Assembly (NCBI GenBank): GCA_027489105.1
Contig: JAIYAJ010000487.1
Span: 1-7,736, forward strand
Length of the DNA: 7,736 bases
From: Zymomonas sp.
GTDB taxonomy: Bacteria; Pseudomonadota; Alphaproteobacteria; Sphingomonadales; Sphingomonadaceae
Direction: 5' to 3'
Shown: one piece after another, positions 6,011-7,736 of the stretch
How positions within the stretch are numbered: the stretch's first letter is position 1
Layout of the letters: each line of letters opens with the position of its first letter
Made by a program: the position numbers and the translations under genes
The notes under the pieces: model-generated
What the model was told of the DNA's origin: nothing
Database searches by the model: none
What the model saw: only the letters and a program-made list of their open reading frames with translations

Positions 6011-6805
6011 ATGGCCGATGAACGCCCGATCCTCATGTTCGATTCCGGGGTGGGCGGACTGTCCGTGCTCGCCCCGACCCGCGCGCTCCTCCCGCAGGCT
6101 TCCTATGTCTATGTCGCCGACAATGGCGGCTTTCCCTATGGCATAAGAAGCGAGGCAGAGATCGCGGCGCGCGTTCCCGCACTGCTCGGCCGACTGGTCG
6201 AACGCTATCGTCCGCGCCTCGTCACGATCGCCTGCAATACTGCCTCCACCATCGCGCTTGCGGCGGTCCGATCGGCGCTCGACCTTCCGGTCGTTGGCAC
6301 GGTGCCCGCGATCAAGCCCGCGGCGGAGCAGTCGCTGAGCCGGGCCTTCGGCGTGCTCGGCACCGATGCAACCGTGCGCCAGCCCTATGTCGACGACCTG
6401 TCGGCCCGCTTCGCTTCGGACTGTCTGGTCCTGCGCCACGGATCCGCGAAGCTGGTGCAACTGGCCGAAGCCAAGCTGCGCGGCGAGCCAACCGATCCCG
6501 CCGACTATCGGGCGGTGCTGGCGGGACTGCTCGACCAGCCCGGCGGCGACCGGATCGACACCATCGTGCTGGCCTGCACCCATTTCCCGCTGGTGGCCGA
6601 GGAACTCGCGGCCGCCGCGCCGCGCCCGCTGCGCTTCGTCGACGGCGGACCCGGCATCGCCCGGCGGGTTGCGCATCTGACGGAGGGGCAGGCCTGGCCC
6701 GATACACCCTCGGGCGAGGCGGTGTTCACCGCACCGATCGAGCCATCGGCGGCGTTGCGCTCGGCGCTGGCCGATCGGGGGCTCGACCGCATCTCGATCC
6801 TGTGA
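6011..6805 (+). CDS. murI: Glutamate racemase
   Basis: A complete 264-residue cytoplasmic enzyme that interconverts L- and D-glutamate, supplying D-Glu for the peptidoglycan stem peptide. It uses cofactor-independent two-base catalysis. The start reads MADERPILMFDSGVGGLSVL, with Asp11 in the DSGVGG motif. ADNGGFPYG (36-44) follows. The first catalytic cysteine is Cys75 in IACNTAST. GTDATVRQPYV (117-127) follows, and the second catalytic cysteine is Cys189 in LACTHFPL with His191. VDGGPGIARR near the C-terminus is a further family motif. An in-frame TTG at 5975 would add 12 residues but has no ribosome site. It diverges from plsY, so two envelope genes share the upstream gap. hemA follows on the same strand after 128 bases. 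Confidence 0.95.
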   Translation: MADERPILMFDSGVGGLSVLAPTRALLPQASYVYVADNGGFPYGIRSEAEIAARVPALLGRLVERYRPRLVTIACNTASTIALAAVRSALDLPVVGTVPAIKPAAEQSLSRAFGVLGTDATVRQPYVDDLSARFASDCLVLRHGSAKLVQLAEAKLRGEPTDPADYRAVLAGLLDQPGGDRIDTIVLACTHFPLVAEELAAAAPRPLRFVDGGPGIARRVAHLTEGQAWPDTPSGEAVFTAPIEPSAALRSALADRGLDRISIL

Positions 6806-6835
6806 TCGAGAATGCGCGCCTCTGTGATCGGGAAT
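6800..6835 (+). repeat. 14-base direct repeat pair overlapping the murI stop
   Basis: CTGTGATCGAGAAT (6800-6813) recurs as CTGTGATCGGGAAT (6822-6835) with one mismatch and a 22-base period, about two helical turns. The first copy contains the murI TGA stop. The second begins a locally AT-richer stretch upstream of hemA. Tandem sites on one face of the helix suggest a possible regulator binding region for hemA. That is inference, and a small local duplication is the plain alternative. Confidence 0.45.
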
Positions 6836-6933
6836 ATTAGGAATTGTTCGCACTGGTATTTGCTCGCCCATCACCGTAAAAGGCAGCGTGATTAGCCCTT
6901 TGGCGAAGGCCGGGGCGCTGGGGAGCAGGGCTC
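6836..6933 (+). other. hemA upstream region, no clear promoter
   Basis: These 98 bases are less GC-rich than their surroundings up to about 6895, which fits a promoter region, but I found no convincing -35/-10 pair. Near the gene, AGCCCT (6894-6899) is complementary to AGGGCT (6927-6932), which lies against the hemA TTG. GGGGAG (6920-6925) lies in the loop. A small CCTT-TGGCG-AAGG stem (6897-6909) is an alternative fold. The pairing could mask the start region, but it is only six base pairs long. Confidence 0.3.
6920..6925 (+). promoter_or_regulatory. Ribosome binding site of hemA (supports TTG start)
   Basis: GGGGAG ends 8 bases before the TTG at 6934, a good Shine-Dalgarno at good spacing. 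In this frame there is no ATG or GTG between the upstream stop (TGA 6889-6891) and 6934, so the TTG is the only standard start available. Confidence 0.6.
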
Positions 6934-7736
6934 TTGGATTATCAGCGCGTATTCACCCAGGCGATCGACCGTCTGCATGCGGAAGGCCGCTACCGCGTAT
7001 TCATCGATATCCTGCGCAACAAGGGCATGTTCCCCAATGCGCGCTGCTTCGCAGGCCATAACGGACCGAAGCCGGTCACCGTCTGGTGCTCGAACGACTA
7101 TCTCGCCATGGGACAGCATCCCTCAGTGATCGCCGCGATGGAAGAGGCGTTGCATGATGTCGGTGCCGGATCGGGCGGCACCCGCAACATCGGCGGCAAT
7201 ACCCATTATCACGTCGATCTCGAAGCCGAGCTGGCCGACCTGCACGGCAAGGAAGGCGCGCTGCTCTTCACCTCGGGCTATGTCTCGAACGAAGCGACGC
7301 TGTCGACCCTGGCGAAGGTCCTGCCGGGCTGCATCATCTTCTCGGATGAACTCAACCATGCCTCGATGATTGCGGGCATCCGCAATTCGGGCTGCGAGAA
7401 GCGGGTCTTCCGCCATAACGACCTCGCCCATCTCGAAGAACTGCTGGCCGCCGAGGATCCCGATGCGCCCAAGCTGGTCGCTTTCGAAAGCGTCTACTCG
7501 ATGGACGGCGACGTCGCCCCGCTCCACGCGATCTGCGACCTCGCCGACAAATATAACGCGCTGACCTATCTGGACGAAGTCCACGCCGTCGGCATGTACG
7601 GCCCACGCGGCGGTGGCATTTCCGACCGCGACGAAGCCGCCAGCCGCATCACCGTCATCGAAGGCACGCTGGGCAAGGCGTTCGGCGTGATGGGTGGCTA
7701 TATCGCGGCGGATCAGATGATCATCGACGTGATCCG
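6934..7736 (+). CDS. hemA: 5-aminolevulinate synthase, N-terminal 267 residues (3' truncated by window edge)
   Basis: This is the pyridoxal-phosphate enzyme of the Shemin (C4) pathway. It condenses glycine with succinyl-CoA to 5-aminolevulinate, the first step of haem synthesis in Alphaproteobacteria. The frame is open to the window end and starts at TTG 6934 ([20 protein letters not shown]). Visible family blocks are [39 protein letters not shown] with His142, [27 protein letters not shown] with Asp214 and His217, and GTLGKAFG with the PLP-binding Lys248. From memory of the Rhodobacter capsulatus enzyme, these residues carry the same numbers there, which supports the TTG start. The start is preceded by GGGGAG at 8-base spacing. 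It lies 128 bases after murI and may have its own promoter. The family is distinct from glutamyl-tRNA reductase, which is also called HemA in other bacteria. The remaining third lies beyond the window. Confidence 0.94.
   Translation, partial: MDYQRVFTQAIDRLHAEGRYRVFIDILRNKGMFPNARCFAGHNGPKPVTVWCSNDYLAMGQHPSVIAAMEEALHDVGAGSGGTRNIGGNTHYHVDLEAELADLHGKEGALLFTSGYVSNEATLSTLAKVLPGCIIFSDELNHASMIAGIRNSGCEKRVFRHNDLAHLEELLAAEDPDAPKLVAFESVYSMDGDVAPLHAICDLADKYNALTYLDEVHAVGMYGPRGGGISDRDEAASRITVIEGTLGKAFGVMGGYIAADQMIIDVI

Noticed and set aside
5254..6036. A 260-codon minus-strand frame overlapping plsY and ending inside dprA.
   Set aside because: It is a +1-type shadow of plsY, with an Arg/Gly-rich translation and no membrane segments or motifs.
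5675..6874. A 399-codon minus-strand frame opposite murI, running on into plsY in another frame.
   Set aside because: murI on the + strand has all its catalytic motifs, and plsY is convincing in its own frame. The long frame shows no domain and has shadow-like composition.
6859..6874. A possible FNR-type site upstream of hemA (TTGCTCGCCCATCAC).
   Set aside because: The FNR consensus TTGAT-N4-ATCAA is not met: the left half has a mismatch, the right half is shifted, and the gap is five bases when read as TTGCT and ATCAC.
7123..7584. A 153-codon minus-strand frame near the right end.
   Set aside because: It is antisense to hemA, which is intact on the + strand and merely lacks a stop because the window ends.

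Overview
This is a GC-rich housekeeping segment. It most likely comes from an alphaproteobacterium of the Sphingomonadales (Sphingomonas-like). That placement is inference: it rests on protein resemblance recalled from memory, on a Shemin-type 5-aminolevulinate synthase (typical of Alphaproteobacteria), on the strong GC bias, and on CTTGAC-type -35 elements. No phage, transposon, CRISPR array, tRNA, rRNA or riboswitch is visible, and there is no gene-free stretch longer than 300 bases.

Layout from left to right. The window opens inside the 3' end of murJ (lipid II flippase, + strand). After a 57-base gap comes complete trpS (tryptophanyl-tRNA synthetase, + strand), whose ATG sits right behind a promoter-like sequence and has no Shine-Dalgarno. 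A 9-bp hairpin separates trpS from a converging minus-strand cluster, which is transcribed in the order plsY (acyl-phosphate glycerol-3-phosphate acyltransferase), dprA (DNA-processing protein A), topA (DNA topoisomerase I). plsY and dprA are practically fused at their junction. topA follows dprA after a 114-base gap with possible promoter signals of its own. Divergent from plsY, murI (glutamate racemase, + strand) starts a rightward block. It is followed after 128 bases by hemA (5-aminolevulinate synthase), which runs off the right end of the window.

The genes serve envelope building (murJ, murI, plsY), translation (trpS), DNA topology and uptake-DNA processing (topA, dprA), and haem synthesis (hemA). 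They look like neighbouring core genes, not one pathway or a new system. I did not find a previously undescribed system.

The points worth a second look are in gene starts and leaders. The conserved DprA N-terminus has no ATG, GTG or TTG to start it and appears to use CTG one base after the plsY stop. trpS may be made from a near-leaderless mRNA, with a GANTC site overlapping its -35. A 20-base perfectly alternating purine-pyrimidine tract lies in the leader of topA, whose product removes negative supercoils. A near-perfect 14-base direct repeat with a 22-base period lies between murI and hemA. hemA appears to start at TTG, and with that start its catalytic residues fall on the numbering of the Rhodobacter enzyme.
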